A stretch of DNA of 36,545 bases from an uncultured Crocinitomix sp. (lineage in GTDB: Bacteria > Bacteroidota > Bacteroidia > Flavobacteriales_D > Crocinitomicaceae). Both the position numbers and the translations under genes were made by a program. Of this stretch, positions 1 to 7,252 are shown one piece after another. The DNA lies in assembly GCA_937139035.1 (NCBI GenBank), contig CAKZPK010000349.1, forward strand, positions 1 through 36,545, in the 5' to 3' direction. Positions within the stretch are counted from its first letter, which is position 1. Every line of letters begins with the position of its first letter. The notes below the pieces were generated by a model, which worked only from the letters and a program-made list of their open reading frames with translations, ran no database searches and was not told the origin of the DNA.

Positions 1-657
1 GCCTATCATATGGAATGGATAGAGAAAGAACCATTTGTAAGATGGAAAATGACTTTTGAAAAAACCAACAGAGAGTTTCTTTCTGACCAAGAACTGAAGT
101 TATTAGAAGATAAAGTATTTGTATCAGAACGACTAGACCGCGTTCGTGATCTATTTGTGTTCAGCTGCTATACAGGTATTAGTTATGTAGACATTATGAA
201 CCTAACAATAGATCATATGGTCTTGGGTATCGATGGTGGTAATTGGATAATGACTAAACGACAAAAAACAAATTCCTCTATAAAGGTACCGCTTCTACCC
301 CACGCCTTAGAAATCGTTAATAAGTATAAGGACCATCCCATGACAGCCGTTACAGAGTCGTTATTACCGAAAATGAGTAATGAAAAACTAAACAGTTATC
401 TTAAAGAAGTCGCCAATTTTGTTGGTATACATAAAAACTTAACCTTTCATATGGCTAGACATACGTTTGCTACTACGGTAACCTTGTCTAATGGTGTACC
501 CATAGAAACGGTATCAAAATTATTAGGGCACTCTAAAATTTCTACCACACAAATTTATGCACGTGTCTTAGAACATAAAGTGAGTAATGACATGAATACT
601 TTAAAGGAGGTATTAAATAATAATCAAGAGCAAAACGCGTTAAAGAGAATGAGATAA
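1..657 (+). CDS. Tyrosine recombinase / site-specific integrase, 5' partial
   Basis: This is the C-terminal catalytic part of a phage-integrase-family recombinase that cuts and rejoins DNA for element integration and excision. The frame is open to the window edge (A-Y-H before the first Met at 10), so the core-binding domain lies outside. Counting from that Met, the box II motif HMARH has H147 and R150, GHSKISTTQIY supplies H174 and the nucleophile Y183, and K83 or K86 in TKRQKT is the likely beta-hairpin lysine. The first catalytic arginine is replaced: the box I segment reads CYTGISY, with Ser58 where Arg is usual, as described for the CTnDOT integrase. The family call is firm; the element it belongs to is inferred from the rteC neighbour. 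Confidence 0.9.
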   Translation, partial: AYHMEWIEKEPFVRWKMTFEKTNREFLSDQELKLLEDKVFVSERLDRVRDLFVFSCYTGISYVDIMNLTIDHMVLGIDGGNWIMTKRQKTNSSIKVPLLPHALEIVNKYKDHPMTAVTESLLPKMSNEKLNSYLKEVANFVGIHKNLTFHMARHTFATTVTLSNGVPIETVSKLLGHSKISTTQIYARVLEHKVSNDMNTLKEVLNNNQEQNALKRMR

Positions 658-740
658 CAGTTTGAAATGTAATATTTTACGCTTTTTTGTTGTTTCATTT
701 AAAGATTTATAACTTTTTACCACAAATCAATCTTCAAGTT

Positions 741-1595
741 ATGCGTGAAATCACAGGAATTATGCAGCCATTTCATAAGGCAATGGCCCATATCCAAAAA
801 ACAGACTTAAAAAATATTGTAAACCTAAACAAAGGAATTTCAATATCTAAAGAGTGTTTGTACAATCTTAGACTTAAAATTAGAGAAATGAATAATTTCC
901 CTGACACCAAGTCTGAAATAAACTTTTTTAAAACTGAGAAACCATTCGTATTAGGATATTTAAAGTATTTCGTAAATCTTCATGCCTACATGATGGAAAA
1001 ACCAACTGCCGATATCACCAAACAAACTAAGTTTATACATAAACGATTAGAAAAATTGGAAGATTGCAAAAAGAAGCAATTAAATTTCTGGAATTATTAT
1101 AAGCACAATGAAGTTAGTCTAGATCACATTTATTTTATTCGTGGTAATAATAATTTAGATATAGTAAATGGTAGCTCTAGGCATTTCTCAGATCCTGAAT
1201 TCTCAACGAGTCATGACAACTTGGTTGGAAAATTTATTGCTCATGACTTATTGGTTAATTTTTATAATGAAGAATTACTCTTGTTAAAAAAAATAGAATC
1301 CGGCAGTTACACTGAAGAAACAAACCCCGCTATTCTAAACAACCTGTCTTGGACAGCCACTAAAACCGATCTTATTGAAATTATTTATGCACTGCAAGCT
1401 TCTGGAGCTATTAGAAATGGGCAAGCAGAAATTAGCAAAATGGCAAATGTATGCAGTACCCTTTTTGATATGGATTTAGGCAATGTATATAAAACTTACT
1501 CCGAAATTAAAAATAGGGAAATAGACAGAACAAAATTCATAGATAAGTTAAAAATCAGCTTAGAAACCAGAATGAACTATGAAGACAGCAAATAA
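741..1595 (+). CDS. rteC: RteC-family regulator
   Basis: The protein resembles RteC, which in the CTnDOT conjugative transposon binds DNA and activates excision genes. The recognisable parts are the central FFKTEKPFVLGYLKYFVNLH segment, the following basic helix, and a NFWNYYKHNEVSLDHIYF stretch typical of the family. I chose ATG 741 (284 aa), which fits the family length; an in-frame TTG at 687 would add 18 residues and has no special support. It lies 83 bases after the recombinase, and a terminator is present before the next gene. A role in controlling excision or transfer of this element is inferred from the family. No sensor or rteA/rteB-like genes are visible. Confidence 0.8.
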   Translation: MREITGIMQPFHKAMAHIQKTDLKNIVNLNKGISISKECLYNLRLKIREMNNFPDTKSEINFFKTEKPFVLGYLKYFVNLHAYMMEKPTADITKQTKFIHKRLEKLEDCKKKQLNFWNYYKHNEVSLDHIYFIRGNNNLDIVNGSSRHFSDPEFSTSHDNLVGKFIAHDLLVNFYNEELLLLKKIESGSYTEETNPAILNNLSWTATKTDLIEIIYALQASGAIRNGQAEISKMANVCSTLFDMDLGNVYKTYSEIKNREIDRTKFIDKLKISLETRMNYEDSK

Positions 1596-1640
1596 CTACA
1601 AGCCTTATAACCAATAAAATACACCTTTTAAAATGTTAAA

Positions 1641-1674
1641 TTTTTTCGGTAGTACCTAATAACTACCGAAGAAA
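1641..1674. repeat. Inverted repeat in front of the HTH gene, possible operator
   Basis: TTCGGTAGT (1645-1653) is the exact reverse complement of ACTACCGAA (1662-1670), with an 8-base spacer. Flanking T and A runs extend the stem to about 13 pairs with one wobble. There is no T-run after it, so it is not a plus-strand terminator. It sits where the -33 region would be for a weak -7-like element CAACTTTG at 1691-1698, which would suit an operator for the element's own regulators. It could also be part of a recombination or transfer site. Confidence 0.5.
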
Positions 1675-1738
1675 TCATAATAATTCACACCAACTTTGTA
1701 AAACGAAAGTCAAATCAAGGTAATTATCAAATTGCCCT

Positions 1739-1764
1739 AGCCCCTACTTTTGTAGGGGCTTTTT
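1739..1764 (+). terminator. Intrinsic terminator in the leader of the HTH gene
   Basis: AGCCCCTAC (1739-1747) pairs perfectly with GTAGGGGCT (1752-1760) across a TTTT loop and is followed by four more T residues. This 9-bp GC-rich stem is a strong rho-independent terminator. It ends only 24 bases before the ATG at 1789, so it either ends rteC transcription or acts as an attenuator inside the leader of the HTH gene. Confidence 0.85.
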
Positions 1765-1788
1765 AACAACCTTAAAAACCGTTTTACA

Positions 1789-2061
1789 ATGGCAGCAACA
1801 ATCATTACAACTGAAGATCTTTACGATTTTAAATTAGAGTTATTCGGAGAACTTAAAAAGTTACTTCAAGAAAAAAAAACTGTAGCAATCAAAAAATACC
1901 TCAAATCTGCTGAGGTTATGGAAATGCTAAAAATAAGCCCCGGCACACTGCAAAATTTACGCATCAACAGAACCTTACCCTTTACTAAAATTGGCGGTAT
2001 CATCTTATACGATTACAGTGAAATATTAAGAATTCTACAAGAGAATAAAGTCAATAGTTAA
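1789..2061 (+). CDS. Small helix-turn-helix DNA-binding protein (excisionase-like)
   Basis: This 90-aa protein has a charged N-terminal helix followed by a winged-helix segment with a MerR/excisionase-type pattern: LKSAEVMEMLKISPGTLQNL, then a basic R-x-N-R loop and a beta wing around TKIGGIILYDYSEI. Proteins of this class sit next to integrases in Bacteroidota mobile elements and act as excision or replication regulators. The ATG at 1789 lies 24 bases after a perfect terminator hairpin, and the next gene starts 7 bases after its stop, so the two are co-transcribed. DNA binding is well supported by the fold pattern; its specific target is unknown. Confidence 0.75.
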   Translation: MAATIITTEDLYDFKLELFGELKKLLQEKKTVAIKKYLKSAEVMEMLKISPGTLQNLRINRTLPFTKIGGIILYDYSEILRILQENKVNS

Positions 2062-2068
2062 TTCTCAA

Positions 2069-2737
2069 ATGGAACAAACTAATTACATCAAACACCTCAA
2101 CAATGCTTTTCTAAAAATAGAGCAAGACAATAGGCTAAACCCCTCTCATGTCAGCCTTTATATGGCGCTATTTAAATTATGGAACAGCAACCGATTTGTT
2201 GAGGTGTTTTATATTCATCGTGATGAGGTAATGCAGTTTTCTAAAATAGGATCTAAAACGACTTATCACAGATGTATTAAGGAGTTAAGTAACTGGAATT
2301 ACATTATTTATTTGCCCTCTCATAATCCATTTAAAGGGAGTCAAATTAAGTTGACCAATTTTGGGACTAGCTCTGGACAAGTTGTGTACCCACACAATAC
2401 CAATATTGAGACAAGTACTGGACAAGCGCTGGTATCTAATATAAACATAAATAAACATATAATAAATAAAAACAAAGGGGCGCAACCTCAAAATGAAAAT
2501 GAAGTAATTGATTTTTTTAAAAAAGAAAATAGTTCAAAAAATGAAGCGCAAATGTTCTTCAATCATTATGAAGGCATTGATTGGAAAATTTCTGGAAAAT
2601 CAAAAATCACCAATTGGAAAGCAACTGCTCGAAAATGGATGTTAAAAGCTAGTGAATTAAAAACCAATAAACCACATAGCCATAATCAGGACAACCTAAA
2701 AGTTGCAAAAGATAAAAATTACAACGAACCGCTTTGA
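2069..2737 (+). CDS. DnaD-like / replication-initiation-associated protein of mobile element
   Basis: The 222-aa protein has an N-terminal winged-helix part (residues 1-110, with LNPSHVSLYMALFKLWN and a KIGSKTTYHRCIKEL recognition-helix pattern), a low-complexity Asn/Lys linker, and a C-terminal segment at about 150-195. That segment (FFNHYEGIDWKISGKSKI, then NWKATARKWM) matches the DnaD/DnaB-type C-terminal motif found in phage and plasmid replication proteins. It follows the HTH gene by 7 bases and precedes a DnaC-like ATPase, a common initiator plus loader pairing. A role in replicating the excised element is inferred; no catalytic motif is present. Confidence 0.6.
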   Translation: MEQTNYIKHLNNAFLKIEQDNRLNPSHVSLYMALFKLWNSNRFVEVFYIHRDEVMQFSKIGSKTTYHRCIKELSNWNYIIYLPSHNPFKGSQIKLTNFGTSSGQVVYPHNTNIETSTGQALVSNININKHIINKNKGAQPQNENEVIDFFKKENSSKNEAQMFFNHYEGIDWKISGKSKITNWKATARKWMLKASELKTNKPHSHNQDNLKVAKDKNYNEPL

Positions 2738-3029
2738 AAAAACTTTGAAACTTTTCATGAACTAGCTGTAAATCAAATGGAATTGCTGATAATATCGCCC
2801 TAGAATATGGCAGACAAGCTTTGTAAAAAACACAAGTTGGCTATCAGAAATAAAGAGCGAAGAATCGGAATTGCGATGCGTAGCATAACGCATGAAGATT
2901 TGAAAGCGAATGTTACGAAGTAATTTCCTAATTAGAGAATTGATTTTTTGTTTCGTTTTGCATCAAGGCAAAATGAAAAGAACATTGTAAGGATTACAAA
3001 ATCTTAAGTGAAAAGAATAAAACACCAAT
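2738..3029. other. Gene-free gap between DnaD-like and DnaC-like genes
   Basis: No start-stop frame of credible length is seen. The gap contains a short inverted repeat, ATGCG (2876-2880) with CGCAT (2889-2893), within a locally more GC-rich segment, and then AT-rich sequence up to the next ATG. Its position between replication genes would suit an origin of replication or transfer, but I see no iterons or nick-site signature, so this remains a guess. Confidence 0.35.
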
Positions 3030-3692
3030 ATGAACCAATCACAACCTCACATAATATCCGAAGGAGCAACAGACTACCAAATCGGAACACTAAAATCCGA
3101 CCACATACACTACAATTTCAATCAAATATTAATTTATCTCGAAGCAAAAGGAAAACTACTTTTTGGTAAAAACTTCAAGATCTATGAAGACGATATGCAA
3201 ATTCTTTACAAATTGAGTGTTTACTTCATCAAAGATGAAGCAAGTTGTGAAAAATTCGGTATCGACCTTAACAAAGGAATTTTGTTATCAGGACCAGTAG
3301 GGTGTGGAAAAACTAGCTTAATGAAATTACTCCGGAATATAGTACCTCACTTCAAACCCTTTGAAGTAATCCCAACTCGTAATATCACATTCGGATTTAA
3401 TAACATTGGTTTTAAGACAATTGAGGAGTTTGGTAATAACAAATTATTTTGTTTTGATGATCTTGGAGTAGAGCCAATTGGTCGGCATTTTGGAAAAGAT
3501 TGCAATGTCATGGGAGAAGTATTATTATCTCGTTATGAGTTGTTATTAAAGAACAAAATACTAACCCATGCTACAACAAACCTCAACGCAGAAGAATTAG
3601 AAGAGCGTTATGGTAATAGGGTACGTTCCAGGATGAGACTGCTCTTTAATTTAATAGCTTTTGATAAATCAGTTGGAGATAAACGTGTTTAA
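3030..3692 (+). CDS. DnaC/IstB-like AAA+ ATPase
   Basis: This 220-aa P-loop ATPase resembles helicase-loader proteins. Walker A is GPVGCGKT at residues 88-95, Walker B is CFDDLG from 141, and a sensor-type TTNL precedes the basic segment EERYGNRVRSRM, which carries the probable arginine finger. DnaC/IstB proteins load helicase or help transposases; next to the DnaD-like gene, helicase loading on an element replicon is the better reading. The first 85 residues lack a clear domain. About 290 bases separate it from the upstream gene. The ATPase family is firm; the partner is inferred. Confidence 0.75.
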   Translation: MNQSQPHIISEGATDYQIGTLKSDHIHYNFNQILIYLEAKGKLLFGKNFKIYEDDMQILYKLSVYFIKDEASCEKFGIDLNKGILLSGPVGCGKTSLMKLLRNIVPHFKPFEVIPTRNITFGFNNIGFKTIEEFGNNKLFCFDDLGVEPIGRHFGKDCNVMGEVLLSRYELLLKNKILTHATTNLNAEELEERYGNRVRSRMRLLFNLIAFDKSVGDKRV

Positions 3693-3744
3693 AGTGTCAT
3701 TGCTTGTGTCATAATGTCTTTATTAAATACTCAAATTTCTATAC

Positions 3745-3758
3745 TACGGATTCCCGTA
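3745..3758. repeat. Short palindrome TACGG-ATTC-CCGTA
   Basis: The arms TACGG (3745-3749) and CCGTA (3754-3758) are perfect, and an outer TATAC/GTATA pair (3740-3744, 3761-3765) could extend the hairpin. It lies between the ATPase gene and the lipoprotein gene. There is no T-run, so an operator is more likely than a terminator. Related palindromes occur at 4795-4809 and 34947-34962. Confidence 0.4.
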
Positions 3759-3831
3759 AGGTATAATCAAAGACATAATATATTTTTGAGTGCACTTAAA
3801 TACAGTGTGTTGTTTAATTTAAATATAAAAT

Positions 3832-4365
3832 ATGAAAAAAATTATTTTAATATCGATCTTAATAGCGATACTATCTTCTTGTACAGGGGGTAAGAATGAT
3901 ACTATCCAAGTTGGCGAAAATACGTTCGTGCATCAAGAAAAAGTTTTCAGAATCATTGATAATGAAATTACTGAATTGGGTAATTTAGAGGTAGATACAA
4001 TTACAAAGTCCACAGTATTAAACCCTAAGATAAAGAACTATGGTACTAAAGAATTAGATTATGTAAAAGTGGGAGCAAGCGCAAATCTTAAAGCTGTATA
4101 TAGAGGGGATCTTTTATATTTCAAAATGGATCTAGAAGGCTTAAATGATTTGAGAAAAAGATATGATGGTGGTGGTATTTCAATAAATTTTTTAGATAAA
4201 TTTGGTTTTCAAATTCACAGTACAACTATAAAAATGAATGAATTGATTAGAATTGTAGGAGATAATAATGAAACTATAAAGTTTCAATACAATGGAAAAA
4301 CTCAAATGAGTTCAGAAGTATATAAAGCAATATCGGTTTATTCAATCTCATCTTTTCTTCGTTAA
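3832..4365 (+). CDS. Putative lipoprotein of unknown function
   Basis: The 177-aa product starts with a signal peptide of lipoprotein type (MKKIILISILIAILSSC), placing the lipidated cysteine at residue 17 in an LSSC lipobox, followed by TGGKND. The mature part is mixed alpha/beta, with segments such as YVKVGASANLKAVYRGDLLY that suggest a beta-rich fold. No enzyme motif is visible. It stands alone on the plus strand, 139 bases after the ATPase gene and 33 bases before the next small exported protein, with which it may be co-transcribed. Lipidation and export are well supported; function is unknown. Confidence 0.7.
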   Translation: MKKIILISILIAILSSCTGGKNDTIQVGENTFVHQEKVFRIIDNEITELGNLEVDTITKSTVLNPKIKNYGTKELDYVKVGASANLKAVYRGDLLYFKMDLEGLNDLRKRYDGGGISINFLDKFGFQIHSTTIKMNELIRIVGDNNETIKFQYNGKTQMSSEVYKAISVYSISSFLR

Positions 4366-4398
4366 ATAAAATATATAATATCAATAAAAAAAGTATTC

Positions 4399-4746
4399 AT
4401 GAAAAAAGCAATACTAATTATCTGTTTAATCTTCTTTTACAATTCATCTGCTCAAGATGTTTCATGTGACGATTATATGGACTTCATTAAAACAAAAGGC
4501 TATTCTTCAACCTCACTGAGTAATTATACTTTAGACACTAGTTGGCTGTATAAAGTAACAAAATACACTTATGAGTATAACAATTACGTGATTGTTGAAA
4601 TCAAAGAAAATGAATATAGTTATACAACTAAAAAATACATTTATTGTGGCATATCTAATACACATTGGAGTGGTTTCAGGTATGGTGGTTATGGAGATAC
4701 TGAATCTTTTGGGAAACGGTTTTTAAAATATATAGCTCCTTATTAA
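4399..4746 (+). CDS. Small secreted protein, possibly KTSC-like
   Basis: This 115-aa protein has a Sec signal peptide (MKKAILIICLIFFYNSSAQ, cleavage probably after SAQ). The mature domain has three cysteines and a pattern of Y-Y strands: ENEYSYTTKKYIYCGIS, then a C-terminal GDTESFGKRFLKYIAPY. That end (S-x-G-x-x-F-x-x-x-I) recalls the small KTSC domain and similar flavobacterial exported proteins, but this is pattern recognition without a search. It follows the lipoprotein gene by 33 bases on the same strand. Function is unknown. Confidence 0.6.
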   Translation: MKKAILIICLIFFYNSSAQDVSCDDYMDFIKTKGYSSTSLSNYTLDTSWLYKVTKYTYEYNNYVIVEIKENEYSYTTKKYIYCGISNTHWSGFRYGGYGDTESFGKRFLKYIAPY

Positions 4747-4794
4747 TGCAACTGCTATTAGCGATATGTTATCTTAGTTTTTAAAAGTTATAAC

Positions 4795-4809
4795 TAAGGA
4801 TTTCCCTTA
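4795..4809. repeat. Short palindrome TAAGG-ATTTC-CCTTA
   Basis: The arms TAAGG (4795-4799) and CCTTA (4805-4809) are perfect. The layout and centre are like the TACGG/CCGTA palindrome at 3745-3758. It lies in the 237-base gap between the small secreted protein and the transposase fragment, which otherwise shows nothing I can name. It may be a regulator site; support is weak. Confidence 0.3.
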
Positions 4810-4983
4810 CTAATTTCAATATAACCCCTTAGTATATTGTTTTGGTAATTATGTAGTTTTAAAGAATTAAAAAACAAACAATAAATAGGTAACCGAATAG
4901 GACACTTTAAATCAGATGCTTTTTCATTGATTTTAGCATTCAAAAATTAATGAAGTATATTTTCGGATTTTTAAACCAAATAT

Positions 4984-5484
4984 GTGAATACAAAAACCTA
5001 CAAAAGAAACTACCATCCGCTCATTATCCTATTTTATGTATATGGAATGTTAGACCATGAGCAAATAGGACATATTCCTGTAAATACACGTAAAAACCGG
5101 AATAAATTTAAACACGAAGATTACGATTGTGAGGATTGGGTAAAACCTTTTTTAAAAAACTTTGAGGATATCAAACAAATATACATGAAGGAGCATCTGA
5201 GAAAAACTATGATAATACTCCTTACTGTTAGTAAAGGTTATAGTACCATTTTATCTTCCGTAACGAAAAACAAAATACTGCTTCAAAATAATTCAGAAGT
5301 TATTATTAACTCAATTAATAAATTGGTTATTGTCACTGGTATTAAAGTTGTACGTGCTTGCCAATTTTATGGTGTTTCTAAAGATTGGTTTTACAGAGAG
5401 AAAAGTCATCTTTTTCTTGTCCTTGAAAAACGATTACAATTTACTAATTCTAATGAAATTCAATTACAAATAATAGTGTTTTAA
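4984..5484 (+). pseudogene. N-terminal fragment of an rve-type transposase/integrase
   Basis: The 166-residue frame resembles the N-terminal DNA-binding region of Bacteroidota transposases of the IS3/rve class: a short LFYVYG start, the DHEQIGHIPVNT segment, and a second HTH-like part ending in ACQFYGVSKDWFYRE, which corresponds to the usual SxxxFYRWK. The catalytic DDE domain that should follow is missing; the frame stops at 5482-5484 and dispersed-repeat homology begins at the next base. The likely start is GTG at 4984. I read it as a truncated, inactive insertion-sequence gene; the assignment rests on remembered family patterns. Confidence 0.5.
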
Positions 5485-5605
5485 GTAGTTCGTATAAGAG
5501 AATATTATGATTGTGATCTAATGATGAAATTACCACGACTTTTTATCAAAAGTCTCGTAATGACATTAAATATCTATTACAGCTATGCTTGGGGAACAAA
5601 AAACG
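5485..5605 (+). repeat. Dispersed repeat, copy A
   Basis: This copy matches, at roughly 75-85 percent by eye, the reverse complement of 36260-36392 (copy C); its core also resembles 5669-5755 (copy B). The core includes ATTACCACG, a TTTTTATCAAAAGTCTC stretch and CGTAATGAC. The arms ATTAC and GTAAT can pair. Homology starts exactly after the stop codon of the truncated transposase frame. Confidence 0.7.
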
Positions 5606-5625
5606 TTGCTTGTTTAAAGATTAAG

Positions 5626-5646
5626 ACCCTTCGACAAGCTCAGGGT
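5626..5646. repeat. Short palindromic intergenic repeat (ACCCT..AGGGT type)
   Basis: ACCCT (5626-5630) and AGGGT (5642-5646) flank TCGACAAGCTC. The reverse complement reads ACCCTGAGCTTGTCGAAGGGT, a sequence seen as a dispersed intergenic repeat in many bacterial genomes. It lies between copies A and B of the larger repeat. Confidence 0.55.
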
Positions 5647-5668
5647 GACAACAATTACCCAGCCTTGT

Positions 5669-5755
5669 GATTATCACTCCTTTTTATCAAAGGTCTCATA
5701 ATGACGTTTTAGACCCCTTGCAGCATCGTTTTAGAGAACAAAAAGGATTCAACTT
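5669..5755 (+). repeat. Dispersed repeat, copy B
   Basis: A second, more diverged copy of the repeat at 5485-5605 in the same orientation. It keeps the CTTTTTATCAAA core and the trailing GCAGC and AACAAAAAGGA blocks. Its pairing arms are ATTAT and ATAAT instead of ATTAC/GTAAT, so both sides changed together. Confidence 0.6.
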
Positions 5756-6476
5756 CTATTTTAGGATGCAAATAGTATGCAAAACGATTATAAATTATTG
5801 TTTTCAAGTAGTTAACATAAGGTATGAATTTTTAATTCTTAAAAAGATTCACGCATACTCGGGGACTAAAGATTTGCTGAACGTGCAGAAGTTGTTCTAA
5901 CCGTAATTAGAAAAACAGAACATGGGGAAAACTAACTTGAATATGGATAAGTTGAATCTAGTATTAAGTATGTTCGGACATGAATTAGCAGTTGTTAATT
6001 CTAAACAACTTAAAAAAAAAAATACACTTGAGTTATGAGGAGTGCTGCTATATACTATGGTGACATCTTAGCTGCACTATTAACCTAAACAAATGATTGG
6101 GATTATGCTTTTGGGTGTTCTAGTTATGAGTTAGATATTCTTTATTAATGAATTACCTTCTACAGCTATCATTCCTTCTATTGGCTTTAAAAAGGCTATA
6201 TAAGCCTGAAGTTTAACTACTACTATTTTGAAAAAATATTTTATTTTTAATGAAAGAAACAGTAAAAAAACGTTAAATGCATTATTGAAATAAATGGAAA
6301 AGATAAAAATAATCTAAAATATTAGCCCACCTAAACTAGGTATTCATTCACTATGTAACTCCGATAATTAGGTTCATATTAATCATTTATAATGCATTAT
6401 ATGTTTTAATATAGGACCAGTAAAAAAGATTTCAAAAAGTAACCACGCAAATAAAAAAGTAATGTTTCCAGTGGAG

Positions 6477-6495
6477 ATGTAAACCTTATTTACAT
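6477..6495 (-). terminator. Weak hairpin after the capsule operon
   Basis: ATGTAAA (6477-6483) and TTTACAT (6489-6495) form a 7-bp stem with a 5-base loop, 26 bases past the stop codon of the last operon gene in the direction of transcription. There is no adjacent T-run on the minus strand, so it is only a candidate end point for the long operon. Confidence 0.3.
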
Positions 6496-6520
6496 ATGAC
6501 TATACAAAAATATTGCTTCA

Positions 6521-7252
6521 TTAGAGGATACCTCTACCGAACAACTTAAATGAAATCAATTCTAATAAAAATTTAGGTGTTGACACAAAATTCCTGTAAA
6601 ATAGACGTTTTGGTTCTTTAACAAGTCTTGGTAACCATTCTAAACCCAACTTAATCCAAAATGGATGTGATCGTTTTACTGTTCCTGCATAAAAGTCAAA
6701 TACAGCACCTATTGAAGTAATTACTTTTGCATTTACTTTATCCTTGTGAGCATACACCCATTTTTCTTGTTTTGGAGCAGTCATGCCCACAAAAAGAACC
6801 TCTGGGTTGAACCTATTTACAGCGGAAATCATAGCAGAAGTTTCTTTTTCTGAAAACTCAGCCTTGTAAGGAGGCGAATAACTCGCTACTTTAATATTTG
6901 GAAACTCCTTTTGTATTCTTTTTTCAATTAAGTTTAAGGTGTTTTGTGATGCACCCAAATAAAATACTTTTTTACCATTTTTGTTGGCTTGTTCTAATAA
7001 ATACTGATGTATGTCTGCACCTGCAATTTTGGATATTTTTTTTCCTGTTAGTATTTTAGCTGCTAATACAATTCCCGAACCATCGGGTAATAATACATCG
7101 CTGTCTAATAGAGCTTTTGTAAATACATTGTCTTTCTTTGCTTCACAATAAGAATGTGGATTGATTGTATTGATTACCTTCTTTGTTATAAATAATTCTA
7201 AAGTTTCCAAATCTTCAGAAAATACCTTTGCTAAAACTTCTCTTAATTCCAT
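6521..7252 (-). CDS. WecG/TagA/CpsF-family glycosyltransferase (GT26)
   Basis: GT26 enzymes transfer ManNAc or ManNAcA from UDP to a lipid-linked GlcNAc at the inner membrane. The family signature is complete over 243 aa: LLPDGSGIVLA with catalytic-type D57, AGADI at 78-81, FYLGAS at 97-102, VGMTAPKQEKW at 155-165, GAVFDFYAG at 182-190, and the membrane-anchoring W-x-x-x-x-GLEWLPRLVKEPKR tail. The start overlaps the previous stop by one base (TAATG). It is the last gene of the capsule operon. With a WecA-like initiator and a wbpA-B-D-I set in the locus, it is a good candidate to add the second sugar, an N-acetylated mannuronic acid type residue; the substrate is inferred. Confidence 0.92.
   Translation of the reverse strand: MELREVLAKVFSEDLETLELFITKKVINTINPHSYCEAKKDNVFTKALLDSDVLLPDGSGIVLAAKILTGKKISKIAGADIHQYLLEQANKNGKKVFYLGASQNTLNLIEKRIQKEFPNIKVASYSPPYKAEFSEKETSAMISAVNRFNPEVLFVGMTAPKQEKWVYAHKDKVNAKVITSIGAVFDFYAGTVKRSHPFWIKLGLEWLPRLVKEPKRLFYRNFVSTPKFLLELISFKLFGRGIL

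Larger units (their letters stand above)
1..3692 (+). mobile_element. Remnant of an integrative element (left end outside window)
   Basis: Five plus-strand genes form the typical accessory core of a Bacteroidota integrative element: tyrosine recombinase (cut by the window edge), RteC, small HTH protein, DnaD-like protein and DnaC/IstB-like ATPase. No relaxase, mobilisation or conjugation gene follows; after the ATPase come two small exported proteins and a broken transposase. The right boundary given is only the end of the last recognisable element gene, because I could not identify an attachment site. Reading this as a decayed or cargo-poor island is inference. Confidence 0.55.
5485..6520. 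other. Gene-free, decayed region with dispersed repeats
   Basis: About 1 kb lies between the transposase stump and the 3' end of the capsule operon. The first 270 bases hold three palindromic repeats. The rest is AT-rich, with no frame of credible length or recognisable product. A weak hairpin (AGGCT 6193-6197 / AGCCT 6203-6207) is present. It looks like degraded mobile-element DNA. Confidence 0.6.

Noticed and set aside
687..740. N-terminal extension of RteC from TTG 687
   Set aside because: It adds 18 residues without family support; ATG 741 gives the usual length.
2738..3029. Origin of transfer in the gap before the ATPase gene
   Set aside because: The position is suggestive, but there is no relaxase gene, no clear nick-site motif and only a 5-bp inverted repeat.
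5667..5900. 77-aa plus-strand frame
   Set aside because: It runs through repeat copy B and decayed DNA; the peptide (for example SHNDVL and REQKGF) is the translation of the repeat and is similar to frames in copies A and C.
6477..6495. Confident terminator for the capsule operon
   Set aside because: The hairpin lacks a T-run on the minus strand, so it is listed only as a weak candidate.
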